A DNA stretch of 64,000 nucleotides, taken from Hymenobacter negativus (GTDB lineage: Bacteria > Bacteroidota > Bacteroidia > Cytophagales > Hymenobacteraceae). Shown here in pieces: positions 37,055-44,730 of the stretch. The stretch is from positions 372,001-436,000 of the forward strand of contig NZ_JAEDAE010000001.1 of assembly GCF_016056375.1 (NCBI RefSeq), in the 5' to 3' direction. Position numbers and translations under genes: made by a program. The notes under the pieces were generated by a model, which was given only the letters and a program-made list of their open reading frames with translations, had not been told where the DNA came from and ran no database searches. The first letter of the stretch is position 1. Each line of letters begins with the position of its first letter.

Positions 37055-38551
37055 ATGAACCCAACTGCTGCTAACGTGCTGATTGCCGGGGCCGGCCCTT
37101 CGGGCCTGATGCTGGCGCTGGAGCTGTGCCGCCACGGCCTGCGCCCCCGTATTATCGACCCGCTGCCGGGCCCTTCGCCCCTGAGCCGGGCCTTGGTCAT
37201 GCACGCCCGCACCCTGGAGCTGCTCGACCGGCATGGATTTGCCGGAACGTTCATCGCGCAGGGCGAAATGGTGCGCGGCGTGGCCCTGCGCCGGAAAGGG
37301 CACGTAGCGGCTAAGCTGCCATTGGGCCGCATTGGCGAGGGGCTGAGCCCGTTTCCCTATGCCCTCACAATCTCGCAGGACCAGACGGAGCGGCTGCTGC
37401 GCGAGGCACTGGTGCCTTACGGTGTGGCCGTGGAGTGGAACACCAGCCTCACGGGCCTCACGCAGGAAGCGGCCGGGGCCACTGCCACCCTACAGGCCCC
37501 TGGCCAACCGCCCGAAACGGTGACTGCAGCCTACGTAGCGGGCTGCGATGGGGCCCACTCGGCCGTGCGGCACGCGCTGGGCATCGGCTTTCCGGGCGGG
37601 ACGTACGAGCAGGTTTTCTTCGTGGCCGATACCGTGACCGAGGGCCTGGACGAAGATGTCCGGCTGGGGCGGATGCTGGAAGTATCGCTGGCCCCGCGCA
37701 CCTTCAACGCCTTCTTTCCGATGCCGCAGGGGCGGATGCGCATTATCGGCCTGCTGCCCGATGGGCTGGCCCCGGAAGCCGCCACCTTTGCCACCGTGCA
37801 GCCGGGGCTGGAGGCGACCGAGCACGTCCGGGTGCAGTCGGTGAGCTGGTTTGCCACCTACCGGGTGCACCACCGAGTGGCCGACCACTTCCGGCAAGGC
37901 CGGGCGTTTCTGGTGGGCGACGCGGGCCATATCCACAGCCCGGCCGGCGGGCAGGGCATGAACACCGGCCTCGGCGATGCCGTGAACCTGGGCTGGAAAC
38001 TCGCCGCCGTGCTGCAGCACACCGCGCCCGAAGCCCTGCTCGATACCTACGAAGCGGAACGCATCCCCTTTGCGCGGCAGCTGGTGGCCACCACCGACCG
38101 CGCGTTCACTGGCGCCACGCGGGCCACGGCCTGGGCCAGCTTCGTGCGCAGCTGGGTGGCGCCGCTACTGCTGCCGCTGGCCGTGCGCGTGCCCGCCATC
38201 CGCCGGTTGATGTTTCGTACCATCTCTCAAATAGGCATTAAGTACCCGCATTCGCCCCTGAGCCGGGGCCGGGCCGGGGGCGTGGCAGGCGGGCAGCGCC
38301 TGCCCTGGGCTGCCGGGCGCTACGAGGCGTTGCGGCCCGTGGGCTGGCACCTGCTGCACGTTGGCCCGGTGCCGGCGGCGCAGGCGTGGGCGGCGGCGCA
38401 CAACTTAGCCGCCACACAAATTGCTCCCACCGCTACCGAAGCGCCTGGTACCTTGTACGTGGTGCGGCCCGATGGCTACGTGGGCATGGTGGTGGCCGCG
38501 TTTAATGAAATGGAATTTGCCGCCTATGCCCGGCAGTGGCTGAGGCAGTAG
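37055..38551 (+). CDS. FAD-dependent monooxygenase (PheA/TfdB type)
   Basis: A 498-residue aromatic-hydroxylase-like flavoprotein. The Rossmann dinucleotide motif is VLIAGAGPSGLMLALELCRHG; the DG motif is VAGCDGAHSAVRHALGI; the second FAD motif is GRAFLVGDAGHIHSPAGGQGMNTGLGDAVNLGWKLAAVL. A thioredoxin-like C-terminal domain (RPVGWHLLHVGP ... LYVVRPDGYVGMVV) follows. It uses NAD(P)H and oxygen to hydroxylate an aromatic or polyketide substrate that cannot be named. It is divergent from the phosphoesterase-barrel gene and stands alone. Confidence 0.9.
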   Translation: MNPTAANVLIAGAGPSGLMLALELCRHGLRPRIIDPLPGPSPLSRALVMHARTLELLDRHGFAGTFIAQGEMVRGVALRRKGHVAAKLPLGRIGEGLSPFPYALTISQDQTERLLREALVPYGVAVEWNTSLTGLTQEAAGATATLQAPGQPPETVTAAYVAGCDGAHSAVRHALGIGFPGGTYEQVFFVADTVTEGLDEDVRLGRMLEVSLAPRTFNAFFPMPQGRMRIIGLLPDGLAPEAATFATVQPGLEATEHVRVQSVSWFATYRVHHRVADHFRQGRAFLVGDAGHIHSPAGGQGMNTGLGDAVNLGWKLAAVLQHTAPEALLDTYEAERIPFARQLVATTDRAFTGATRATAWASFVRSWVAPLLLPLAVRVPAIRRLMFRTISQIGIKYPHSPLSRGRAGGVAGGQRLPWAAGRYEALRPVGWHLLHVGPVPAAQAWAAAHNLAATQIAPTATEAPGTLYVVRPDGYVGMVVAAFNEMEFAAYARQWLRQ

Positions 38552-38568
38552 GCCGCATCTGCAAGTGA

Positions 38569-38666
38569 GTAGAGAAGCAATATTTTGCGTCTCGTCGTTG
38601 CTTATCCATGTTCGTGTATGTAGTTATCCTCGTTCCACGACCAGACGCAAAATATTGCGTCTCTAC
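38569..38666. repeat. Inverted-repeat element, family D, copy 1
   Basis: A 98-bp element with 24-bp arms (38569-38592 and 38643-38666) that differ at one position. Each arm is built on GAGACGCAATATTTTGCGTC, itself nearly palindromic. Relatives at 42281-42357 and 61944-61979. Confidence 0.8.
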
Positions 38667-38690
38667 ATCGGTCAGCATATTTGCTAAGCG

Positions 38691-39247
38691 TTAGCGTAGC
38701 ACCGGCTTCTCCCTACGCTGGCCAGTCCATAGCTGCTGCCAGCCCAACAGCAGCAGGCACGGCAGGCCCACCCACAGGGCTTCGCTGGCCAGCACCCGCA
38801 GCCCTTTAGCGCCAAAGAACCCCCGGATGCTCAGGGGCGATACTTTGATGGGCCGGAAGGGAAAGAAGTAGCGCTCCGGGTGCCAGGGGCTGAAAAAGGC
38901 TACCCCCAGACCGCCCGTCGTCATCGCATCGAGCAGGCCGTGCGAGGCGGTGGCCAAAAACAGCAGCAGCGCGAGCCGCCTAGCGGGTGGCCGCTGGCCG
39001 GGGCGGGGCAGCCGGCCCAGCAGGGCGCCCACCGCAGCTACTACAGCCGCGGCCAGCAGCGAATGCGTGAGGCCCTGTGCCCCCAGAGGCTGTCATACGG
39101 CACGCCCAGGCGGTAGCCTACGGAGTCCACATCGGGCAGGGCGGCGCAGAGGGCAGCAGCCACCCAATAGGGCCAGTGCCGGCGGTCGGGGAGCAGGAGC
39201 TTGCCCAGAGTAGCCCCCAGGGCGGCATGGCCAAATGCGGAAGCCAT
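38691..39247 (-). pseudogene. YdjM/DUF457-type membrane metal-dependent hydrolase, frameshifted
   Basis: Two adjoining frames together make one family member. The N-terminal part reads MASAFGHAALGATLGKLLLP, PYWVAAALCAALPDVDSVGY and DSLWGHR; the second part continues with LTHSLLAAAVV-like sequence, then LLLFLATASHGLLDAMTTGG and FFSPWHPERYFFPF. The family motif GHRGLTHS is broken because one base is missing in the GGCC/GGGCC tract near 39073-39076; restoring a G rejoins the frames. Members are inner-membrane proteins with His/Asp metal sites. The cause could be a real mutation or a base-calling error in a homopolymer. Confidence 0.82.
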
Positions 39248-39315
39248 AAAGTGGGTTAGGGAAAAACGCGACTGGTCCGCCTACCAAGGGCAGGCGGACC
39301 AGCGCAAAAAGTCGT

Positions 39316-39432
39316 TTACCAGCGTCGGATAATGCCGTAGTGTTCGAGCAACCAGAGGGCGGCGATGAGGGCCACGATGATAAGGGCTTTGGGCCAGAAT
39401 TCGGCCCAGAAGCCGCCCTTAGAGGGGGGCAT
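39316..39432 (-). CDS. 38-residue single-span membrane microprotein
   Basis: A short reading frame: MPPSKGGFWAEFWPKALII, a hydrophobic helix (ALIIVALIAALWLL, residues 16-29) and the end EHYGIIRRW before TAA. A basic/aromatic N-terminus, one membrane helix and a positively charged tail are coherent features of a small membrane protein. Its ATG lies 14 bases inside the 3' end of the upstream 80-residue gene, suggesting coupled translation. No family recognised. Confidence 0.55.
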   Translation of the reverse strand: MPPSKGGFWAEFWPKALIIVALIAALWLLEHYGIIRRW

Positions 39433-39661
39433 CCTCGGGCTGCCAGGTCATGACCATGTGGTGCACGGGCAACACCACGAATTCGGGGTGATGGCGCAGG
39501 TCTTCGTGGTTGCTCAGGGCCCAGTCGAAGGCAGCCTGCTCGGTTTCGAAGGCTTCGGGCACGCCGGCAATGGGCCTTAGCATCATGTGATTGTGCTGGT
39601 GGGCGGCGTCGTGTTCCTTGCGGAGGCCGAGAAGCTGGTATTTGGTGACGAGTCTGTACAT
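39419..39661 (-). CDS. Small hypothetical protein, His-rich
   Basis: An 80-residue protein (MYRLVTKYQLLGLRKEHDAA start) with nine His residues, several in HQHNHMM and PVHHMV, and a central segment AFETEQAAFDWALSNHEDLRHHPEFVVLP that looks like a small alpha/beta fold. No signal peptide or membrane segment. Its 3' end overlaps the start of the 38-residue membrane protein. Function unknown. Confidence 0.6.
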   Translation of the reverse strand: MYRLVTKYQLLGLRKEHDAAHQHNHMMLRPIAGVPEAFETEQAAFDWALSNHEDLRHHPEFVVLPVHHMVMTWQPEDAPL

Positions 39662-39717
39662 GGCGCTAAGGTAGAAAAGAGAAGGTATTTGGTGGGTGAT
39701 TTTTTTGGGGTTCGCCT

Positions 39718-39898
39718 GTCATTGCGAGTGGAGCGCAGCGGAACGCGGCAATCCGTCCTCGCTCAGCGACCATTCCTGAGATGTGACAAAGACAAAGCCC
39801 AGACATTGCGAAGTATCGGGCTTTCTGGTAAAAGAGAAAGTGTCTGAGTTTTGATAGGACGGATTGCCGCGTTCCGCTGCGCTTCACTCGCAATGACA
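39718..39898. repeat. Dispersed inverted-repeat element, family A, copy 2
   Basis: A 181-bp element with 42-bp inverted ends (39718-39759 and 39857-39898) that differ at one base. Internal parts match copy 1: CAGCGACC, CCTGAGATGTGACAAAG and an AAAGCCC...GGGCTTT hairpin. It lies between the sirtuin gene stop and the start of the small His-rich gene. Confidence 0.85.
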
Positions 39899-39905
39899 AA
39901 CGCCG

Positions 39906-40589
39906 CTATCCCGCCAGCTCCCTTAGCACCTTGGGCACGCCCGTGCTGGCGGCCTCGGCCACGTAGCGCACGCCGCGGCGGCCGGCTTCGGGCTGGTGCG
40001 GGTCGATGACGAAGACGGGGCAGGTGGCGGGGGCGTAGTGCAGCAGGCCGGCGGCCGGGTACACTTGCAGGGAGGTGCCTACCACCAGCAGGGCATCGGC
40101 GGTGCTCACGGTTTCGGCGGCTTCTTCGATGGCGGGCACCATCTCGCCAAACCACACAATGTGGGGGCGGAGCTGGTGGCCGTCGGGGGCGAGGTCGCCC
40201 AGCTTGATGTCACCGGGGCAGTCGTAGACAGTGGTTTCGTCGGCCACTGAGCGCATCTGGTTCAGCATGCCGTGCAGGTGCAGCACGTCGGTAGAGCCGG
40301 CGCGTTCGTGCAGGTCGTCTACGTTCTGGGTGATGATGCTGACGCGCCAGTTGGGTTCTTCTTCGAACCCAGCTAGGGCCAGGTGGGCGGCGTTGGGCTG
40401 CACCGTGCGGGCCTGGGCGCGGCGCTGGTTGTAGAAATCGAGCACCAGGGCCGGGTTGCGCGCGAAGCCCTCGGGCGAGGCCACGTCTTCGACGCGGTGC
40501 TCTTCCCACAGCCCGTTGGTGTCGCGGAAGGTGCGGATACCGGACTCGGCCGAGACGCCGGCGCCGGTGAGGACGACGAGGTGTTTCAT
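39906..40589 (-). CDS. SIR2-family NAD-dependent deacylase, zinc-site-lacking
   Basis: A 227-residue sirtuin. Visible are the NAD motif VVLTGAGVSAESGIRTFRD, the Tyr/Arg pair in DFYNQRRAQ that favours negatively charged acyl groups (SIRT5/CobB type), TQNVDDLHERAG, the catalytic His in LHLHGML, LRPHIVWFGE and GTSLQVYPAAGL. Where most sirtuins have two CxxC zinc pairs, this protein has a single Cys (VYDCPGD), as in other short Bacteroidota sirtuins. It likely removes succinyl/acyl groups from lysines. Confidence 0.9.
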   Translation of the reverse strand: MKHLVVLTGAGVSAESGIRTFRDTNGLWEEHRVEDVASPEGFARNPALVLDFYNQRRAQARTVQPNAAHLALAGFEEEPNWRVSIITQNVDDLHERAGSTDVLHLHGMLNQMRSVADETTVYDCPGDIKLGDLAPDGHQLRPHIVWFGEMVPAIEEAAETVSTADALLVVGTSLQVYPAAGLLHYAPATCPVFVIDPHQPEAGRRGVRYVAEAASTGVPKVLRELAG

Positions 40590-40641
40590 TTTTTGAGGTG
40601 AGAGGGTATTGGTGTGAGGGTAGGAGTTGGGTAACGCGCAC

Positions 40642-41058
40642 CTACAGCGTCAGCTCACCTTCTTCCTCGCCGTGCCAGAACTTGATGCGCTTGGCCTGCA
40701 CCCGAATCAGCACGATGCCGGGCGTGTCTATCCCGTCCTTGAACCAGCGTTTCAGCTCCGGCAGCCAGTGCTTTTCCAAGGTGGCTTTTTGGCGGATGAG
40801 GGTGGCCGTGCCTACCACCGACACATAGAGCCAGTCGGGGCCGGAGAAGCCGAGACTGACGTGGGGGTTCTCGGTGATGTCGCTGACCGTGCGGGAGCCC
40901 TCATACGTGAAGTAATAAGAGTTGCCGTCGTATTCCACGTCGCCGTTGTTGCTCATGGGGCGGGTGCTGAGGTGGCCGCGGCTGGTGTGAGTGGTGAGCA
41001 GGGTGATGTCGAGCTTCGCCATTTTGGCGGCGACGGCTTTAAGGGTGGTTTCGGCCAT
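40642..41058 (-). CDS. Pyridoxamine 5'-phosphate oxidase-like (general stress protein 26 type) flavoprotein
   Basis: A 138-residue split-barrel protein. The pattern DITLLTTHTSRGHLSTRPMSN, SYYFTYEGSRTVSDITENPHVSLGFS and the terminal RIKFWHGEEEGEL matches the stress-induced PPOX-like group that binds FMN or F420-like cofactors as dimers. Not the vitamin B6 enzyme. It is upstream of and on the same strand as the sirtuin gene, about 50 bases apart, so the two may be co-transcribed. Confidence 0.87.
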   Translation of the reverse strand: MAETTLKAVAAKMAKLDITLLTTHTSRGHLSTRPMSNNGDVEYDGNSYYFTYEGSRTVSDITENPHVSLGFSGPDWLYVSVVGTATLIRQKATLEKHWLPELKRWFKDGIDTPGIVLIRVQAKRIKFWHGEEEGELTL

Positions 41059-41371
41059 GAGGATGGGGGAAATGCGTGAGCGCAGAATACGTTGGGAGGG
41101 GAGCGGTTGTTTATAAAAAAGCCCGCTGGAGGCAGTGGGTTTTGAAACGGTTAGGGCTGGCGTTACTAAGGGCTTAGTGGTGGGCTACGGGGCCAGCCAG
41201 TAGGCGGGGAAGCCGGTTTACCGCTGCGGATACTGATGAGATAATAGTTAATATTTAGGAAACATTATATTTAGCCGCCTGGCGGTTAGCTTTACGCAGC
41301 CGGGCCACCAGGCGGCATACCAACGCCAGGACCCTGATGCCTTTTCTTACCTCATTTTCTGCAACGTACTT
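41059..41371. other. Intergenic region with leader hairpin of the haloperoxidase-like gene
   Basis: No gene is seen in these 313 bases. There is a weak terminator-like hairpin near 41115-41145, an AT-rich stretch around 41240-41272 that could hold a promoter, and a 12-bp GCCGCCTGGCGG hairpin (41274-41285 with 41305-41316, one mismatch) in the leader of the downstream hydrolase gene. Confidence 0.5.
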
Positions 41372-42193
41372 ATGGCAACTCTCAAGGTTAAAGACGGTAC
41401 CGAAATCTATTATAAGGACTGGGGCACCGGCCAGCCGCTGGTGTTTCACCACGGCTGGCCGCTCTCGAGCGACGACTGGGACTCCCAGATGATGTTTTTC
41501 CTGAACAAAGGCTACCGGGTGATTGCAGCCGACCGCCGCGGGCACGGCCGCTCAGGGCAAGCCGCCACCGGCCACGACATGGACACCTACGTGGCCGACA
41601 TCATCGAGCTAGCCGACCACCTCGACCTCAAGGATGCCGTGCACATCGGCCATTCCACGGGCGGGGGCGTGGCCATTCGCTACGCCGCTCGGGCGGCCCG
41701 GGGCCGCGTGGCCAAGGCGGTGCTCATCAGCGCCGTACCGCCCCTCATGGCGCAAACCCCCGCCAACCCCGACGGCGTGCCCATGGCGGTGTTTGATGAA
41801 ATTCGGGAGAGCACGGCCACCAACCGAGCGCAGTATTTTCAGGATTTCACCCTGCCGTTCTACGGCTACAACCGCCCGGGCGCCCAGGTGAAGCAGGGCA
41901 TCCGCGACAACTGGTGGCGGCAGGGCATGAACGGCGGGGCCAATGCCCACTACCTCGGCGTCAAGGCATTCTCGGAAACCGATTTCACCGAAGACCTGAA
42001 AAGCGTGACCGTGCCCGTGCTGTTGCTGCACGGCGAGGACGACCAGATTGTGCCGTTCGGCATTAGCAGCGCCAAGTCCATCAAGCTGCTGCAGCACGGC
42101 AAGCTGATTTCGTACCCCGGCTTCCCGCACGGCATGCCCGCCACGGAAGCCGCCACCATCAACGCCGATTTGCTGGCCTTTATTCAAGGGTAG
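41372..42193 (+). CDS. Alpha/beta hydrolase, non-haem chloroperoxidase-like
   Basis: A 273-residue alpha/beta hydrolase very like bacterial cofactor-free haloperoxidases/perhydrolases: VFHHGWPLSSDDWDSQM (oxyanion region), the nucleophile elbow HIGHSTGGGVA, the acid in HGEDDQIVPF and the His in GFPHGMPATEA. YYKDWGTGQPL is also typical. It may act as an esterase or peroxidase; the reaction in vivo is not known. It is monocistronic, with a terminator immediately after. Confidence 0.92.
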   Translation: MATLKVKDGTEIYYKDWGTGQPLVFHHGWPLSSDDWDSQMMFFLNKGYRVIAADRRGHGRSGQAATGHDMDTYVADIIELADHLDLKDAVHIGHSTGGGVAIRYAARAARGRVAKAVLISAVPPLMAQTPANPDGVPMAVFDEIRESTATNRAQYFQDFTLPFYGYNRPGAQVKQGIRDNWWRQGMNGGANAHYLGVKAFSETDFTEDLKSVTVPVLLLHGEDDQIVPFGISSAKSIKLLQHGKLISYPGFPHGMPATEAATINADLLAFIQG

Positions 42194-42220
42194 GGCGTTG
42201 ACGCGGGTTTGTACTGTAAC

Positions 42221-42252
42221 AAAAAAGCTGCCCTGGTATGGGGCAGCTTTTT
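42221..42252 (+). terminator. Terminator of the haloperoxidase-like gene
   Basis: A 13-bp stem with GCTGCCC core (42221-42233 with 42240-42252) ends in a run of T residues, 28 bases after the stop. Confidence 0.87.
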
Positions 42253-42280
42253 TTGTGTTATCAGGGACATGGGCCGGTTA

Positions 42281-42357
42281 TAGAGACGCATAATTGCGTC
42301 TCGTCGGCCGCATCGTTCAGATATTGTCCAATGACGAGACGCAATTATGCGTCTCTA
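42281..42357. repeat. Inverted-repeat element, family D, copy 2
   Basis: A 77-bp element with perfect 25-bp arms (42281-42305 and 42333-42357) based on AGAGACGCATAATTGCGTCT. It lies between the convergent hydrolase and pirin genes. Confidence 0.82.
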
Positions 42358-42367
42358 CGCCTCTCAT

Positions 42368-43078
42368 TTAATGGTTAATCGGGCACTCGATGAGCAGAAA
42401 CCGCGCACCAGCTGCCGCTTCAATGCTCACGCGGTCCGTGTCCCAGATGCCGAGGCTGTCGCGCTCCCGCACTTCCTGGCCGGCCACCGTTACGCTGCCG
42501 CTGATGACGAACAGAAACAGCAGCTTATTCAGCGGCATGAAGCTATAATTCACTGTTTGCGTCTCAGTATAGTAGCCGAGGGATAGTTTCGCGTTCTGGT
42601 TTATCCAGCAGTGGGCGGTGCCTTCCTCATTGCTCACGATGGTGGTGAGCTGGTTCACGCGCTGGGCTTCCGGAAACTGGCGGCGCTGGTAGCGCGGGCC
42701 GATGTTCTGGAGCTTGGGCTCAATCCAGATTTGCAGGAAATTCACGTCGGTGTCGCCCACGTTGTGCTCCTCGTGGCGCAGGCCGCTGCCCGCGCTCATG
42801 ATTTGCACCCAGTCCTGGTGCACCACTTCGGTGTAGCCGAGGGTGTCTTTGTGGTTCATGCTGCCGGCCAGCATCACGGAGATGATTTCCATGTTGGCGT
42901 GGCCGTGGATGCCGAAGCCGCCGCCGGGCTGCACTACGTCGTCGTTGAAGGTGCGGAGCAGGCCGAAGCCGCTGCGCTCCGGGTCGGCATACGGCCCGAA
43001 GCTGAGCGAGAGGTTGCTTTTCAGCCAGCCAATGTCCTTGAGGCCGCGCTCGGCGGCGCGGGTGAGGCGGGTTTTCAT
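42368..43078 (-). CDS. Pirin family protein (first copy)
   Basis: A 236-residue bicupin. The N-terminal cupin carries the iron-type ligands in GFGIHGHANMEIISVM and the later HEEHN; LLRTFNDDVVQPGGG and FLQIWIEPK are pirin/YhhW signatures. YhhW-type pirins oxidise flavonoids such as quercetin in vitro; the natural role is unknown. The start codon overlaps the stop of the nitroreductase gene (ATGA), so the two genes form a translationally coupled pair. Confidence 0.9.
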   Translation of the reverse strand: MKTRLTRAAERGLKDIGWLKSNLSLSFGPYADPERSGFGLLRTFNDDVVQPGGGFGIHGHANMEIISVMLAGSMNHKDTLGYTEVVHQDWVQIMSAGSGLRHEEHNVGDTDVNFLQIWIEPKLQNIGPRYQRRQFPEAQRVNQLTTIVSNEEGTAHCWINQNAKLSLGYYTETQTVNYSFMPLNKLLFLFVISGSVTVAGQEVRERDSLGIWDTDRVSIEAAAGARFLLIECPINH

Positions 43079-43659
43079 TGCGCGGCGGGCAACTCGTTGC
43101 GGAAGGCGAATTCAGCTACCGGTTTACGGCTGCGGGCGGCCTTTTCGCGGCTCAGGAAGGGTTCTTCAAGCTGCTCGGCCTCGCCGATGTAGCCGAGGGC
43201 CATTACCACGGCCGGCGTGAGGTTGTCGGGCAGATTGAACTCGCGGCGGGTCTTGTCGCGGTCGAAGCCGCCCATCACGTGCCCGTGCAGGCCCAGCGCG
43301 GTGGCTTCAAGGAAGAGAGTGGCATTAGCAGCGCCGAGGTCGTGCATGGCCGCGCCGTTGGGCTGGCCGTCGGCGTTGGCCGTTTGGGCCAGGGCGATGA
43401 TGAGCACGGGCGCGTTTTTGGCCCAGGGCTGGTTGCCGGGCATCAGGCAATCGAGGATTTTCTGGAAGGCTTCGGTGTCGGCCTTGTGCGCGTAGATGTA
43501 CTGCCAGGGCTGCAAATTCATGGCGCTGAACGCCCAGGAAGCAGCTTCAAATACCTGATTCAGTTTTTCCTGCTCCACGGGCTGCGCGGAGAAGGAGCGG
43601 GGGCTCCAACGGTTGCGAATGAGCTCGTGAACGGGGTAGGTGGTGGGGGCGGGTTTCAT
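43075..43659 (-). CDS. Nitroreductase family flavoprotein
   Basis: A 194-residue FMN enzyme: VHELIRNRWSPRSFSAQPVE (FMN phosphate site), the SWAFSAMNLQPWQYIY strand-loop, and LTPAVVMALGYIGEAEQLEE near the end. Members reduce nitroaromatics, quinones or flavins with NAD(P)H. It is upstream of pirin in one unit. Its leader lies inside the family E repeat, whose end is only five bases before the ATG. Confidence 0.92.
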   Translation of the reverse strand: MKPAPTTYPVHELIRNRWSPRSFSAQPVEQEKLNQVFEAASWAFSAMNLQPWQYIYAHKADTEAFQKILDCLMPGNQPWAKNAPVLIIALAQTANADGQPNGAAMHDLGAANATLFLEATALGLHGHVMGGFDRDKTRREFNLPDNLTPAVVMALGYIGEAEQLEEPFLSREKAARSRKPVAEFAFRNELPAAQ

Positions 43660-43663
43660 GTTT

Positions 43664-43840
43664 TGGCGGTTCGCCTCACTCCTCGGCCCCCGCTCCGGTG
43701 GAGAGGGAGAGCCAAGGCGGCGCGGCTGGGTTGATTTAGTAGGTTAGTTGTTTGAAGCTTATTAGCAAGAAAGGTCGCATAAATGTTCGGCAGGCGCCCC
43801 CTCCACCGGAGCGGGGGCTGAGGAGTGAGGCGAACCGCCA
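43664..43840. repeat. Inverted-repeat element, family E
   Basis: A 177-bp element with 40-bp inverted ends (43664-43703 and 43801-43840) that differ at one base. The ends begin TGGCGGTTCGCCTCACTCCT. The centre is AT-richer and non-coding. It spans almost the whole gap between the nitroreductase start and the second pirin stop. Confidence 0.85.
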
Positions 43841-43846
43841 GAACAA

Positions 43847-44563
43847 TTAAAATTGCATCGGCACTTCCATCAGCAGCAACTCGGCGTTGCTGTCGGCGCT
43901 GATTTCGAGTTTCTCGGTGTCCCAGATGCCGAAGCCGTCGCGGCGGTGCAGGGCCTGGCCGTTGATGGTCACGTCCCCTTCCAGCACGAAAGCGTAGACG
44001 CCGTTGCCGGATTTTTTCACGGCATAGTCGGTCGCAAAGCCTTTATCGAGGTTGCCGATGTGGAACCAGGCATCTTGATTGATATGCGGGTTGGTGCCGT
44101 CGCCGGCGGGCGATACCACTTGCAGCAGCTGGTTGTGGCGGGCCTCCGGGGCGAAGGTTTCCTGGCCGTAGTTTGGCTTGATGCCCCGCTCTTTCGGGAA
44201 CACCCAGATTTGCAGAAATTTCACTTCCTGATGCTGGTTGTGGTTTTTCTCGGAGTGGGCCACGCCGGTGCCGGCGCTCATCACCTGCACGTCGTGCTGG
44301 CGAATGACGGTTTTGTTGCCCATCGAATCTTGGTGCTCCAAGTCGCCGGAGAGCGGGATGGAGATAATCTCCATGTTGTCGTGCGGGTGCTTGCTGAAGC
44401 CCATGCCGCCGGCCACGGTGTCGTCGTTCAGCACGCGCAGCGCGCCGAAGTGCACGCGCTCGGGGTTGTTGTAGCCGGCAAAGCTGAAGGTGTGAAAGGA
44501 ATTGAGCCAGCCATGGTTGGCGTGGCCTCGGGTGTTGGCGGGATGCAGAACGGTGTTAGCCAT
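43847..44563 (-). CDS. Pirin family protein (second copy)
   Basis: A 238-residue bicupin of the pirin family: HANHGWLNSFHTFSFAGYNN, metal-site KHPHDNMEIISIPL and HSEKNHNQHQEVKFLQIW, and a C-terminal cupin with FVLEGDVTINGQALHRRDG. It resembles the copy at 42368 but is not a recent duplicate. The start at 44563 is chosen over an upstream in-frame ATG because the upstream codons overlap two operator-like palindromes and lack pirin similarity. Probably regulated through those palindromes. Confidence 0.9.
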   Translation of the reverse strand: MANTVLHPANTRGHANHGWLNSFHTFSFAGYNNPERVHFGALRVLNDDTVAGGMGFSKHPHDNMEIISIPLSGDLEHQDSMGNKTVIRQHDVQVMSAGTGVAHSEKNHNQHQEVKFLQIWVFPKERGIKPNYGQETFAPEARHNQLLQVVSPAGDGTNPHINQDAWFHIGNLDKGFATDYAVKKSGNGVYAFVLEGDVTINGQALHRRDGFGIWDTEKLEISADSNAELLLMEVPMQF

Positions 44564-44598
44564 GATAGGGGCGTTAGTTAGATGCGTTGGTGTGACAA

Positions 44599-44625
44599 AT
44601 GTAGATACATTTGATGTATATACAT
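44599..44625 (-). promoter_or_regulatory. Two tandem operator-like palindromes upstream of pirin
   Basis: Two copies of ATGTA-N2-TACAT occur at 44599-44610 and 44614-44625, with centres 15 bases apart. The outer bases extend both palindromes (AAATGTA...TACATTT and GATGTATATACATC). They lie 36-62 bases before the pirin start, between it and the divergent HAD gene. This is the form of a site for a dimeric repressor such as MarR or HxlR types. Confidence 0.6.
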
Positions 44626-44730
44626 CATTTCCGATAGAAAAGTTTTCCAACTTCTATTATTTCTGTTGCGGGCAGGGGCTGTGCGGCCAGCCGGTACCTT
44701 TGCCCTGGTTATTCTCCTGCTTCCACTTTC

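Noticed and set aside
41255..41545. Reading frame antisense to the start of the haloperoxidase-like gene
   Set aside because: It runs opposite a clearly conserved gene and shows no protein features; taken as a shadow.
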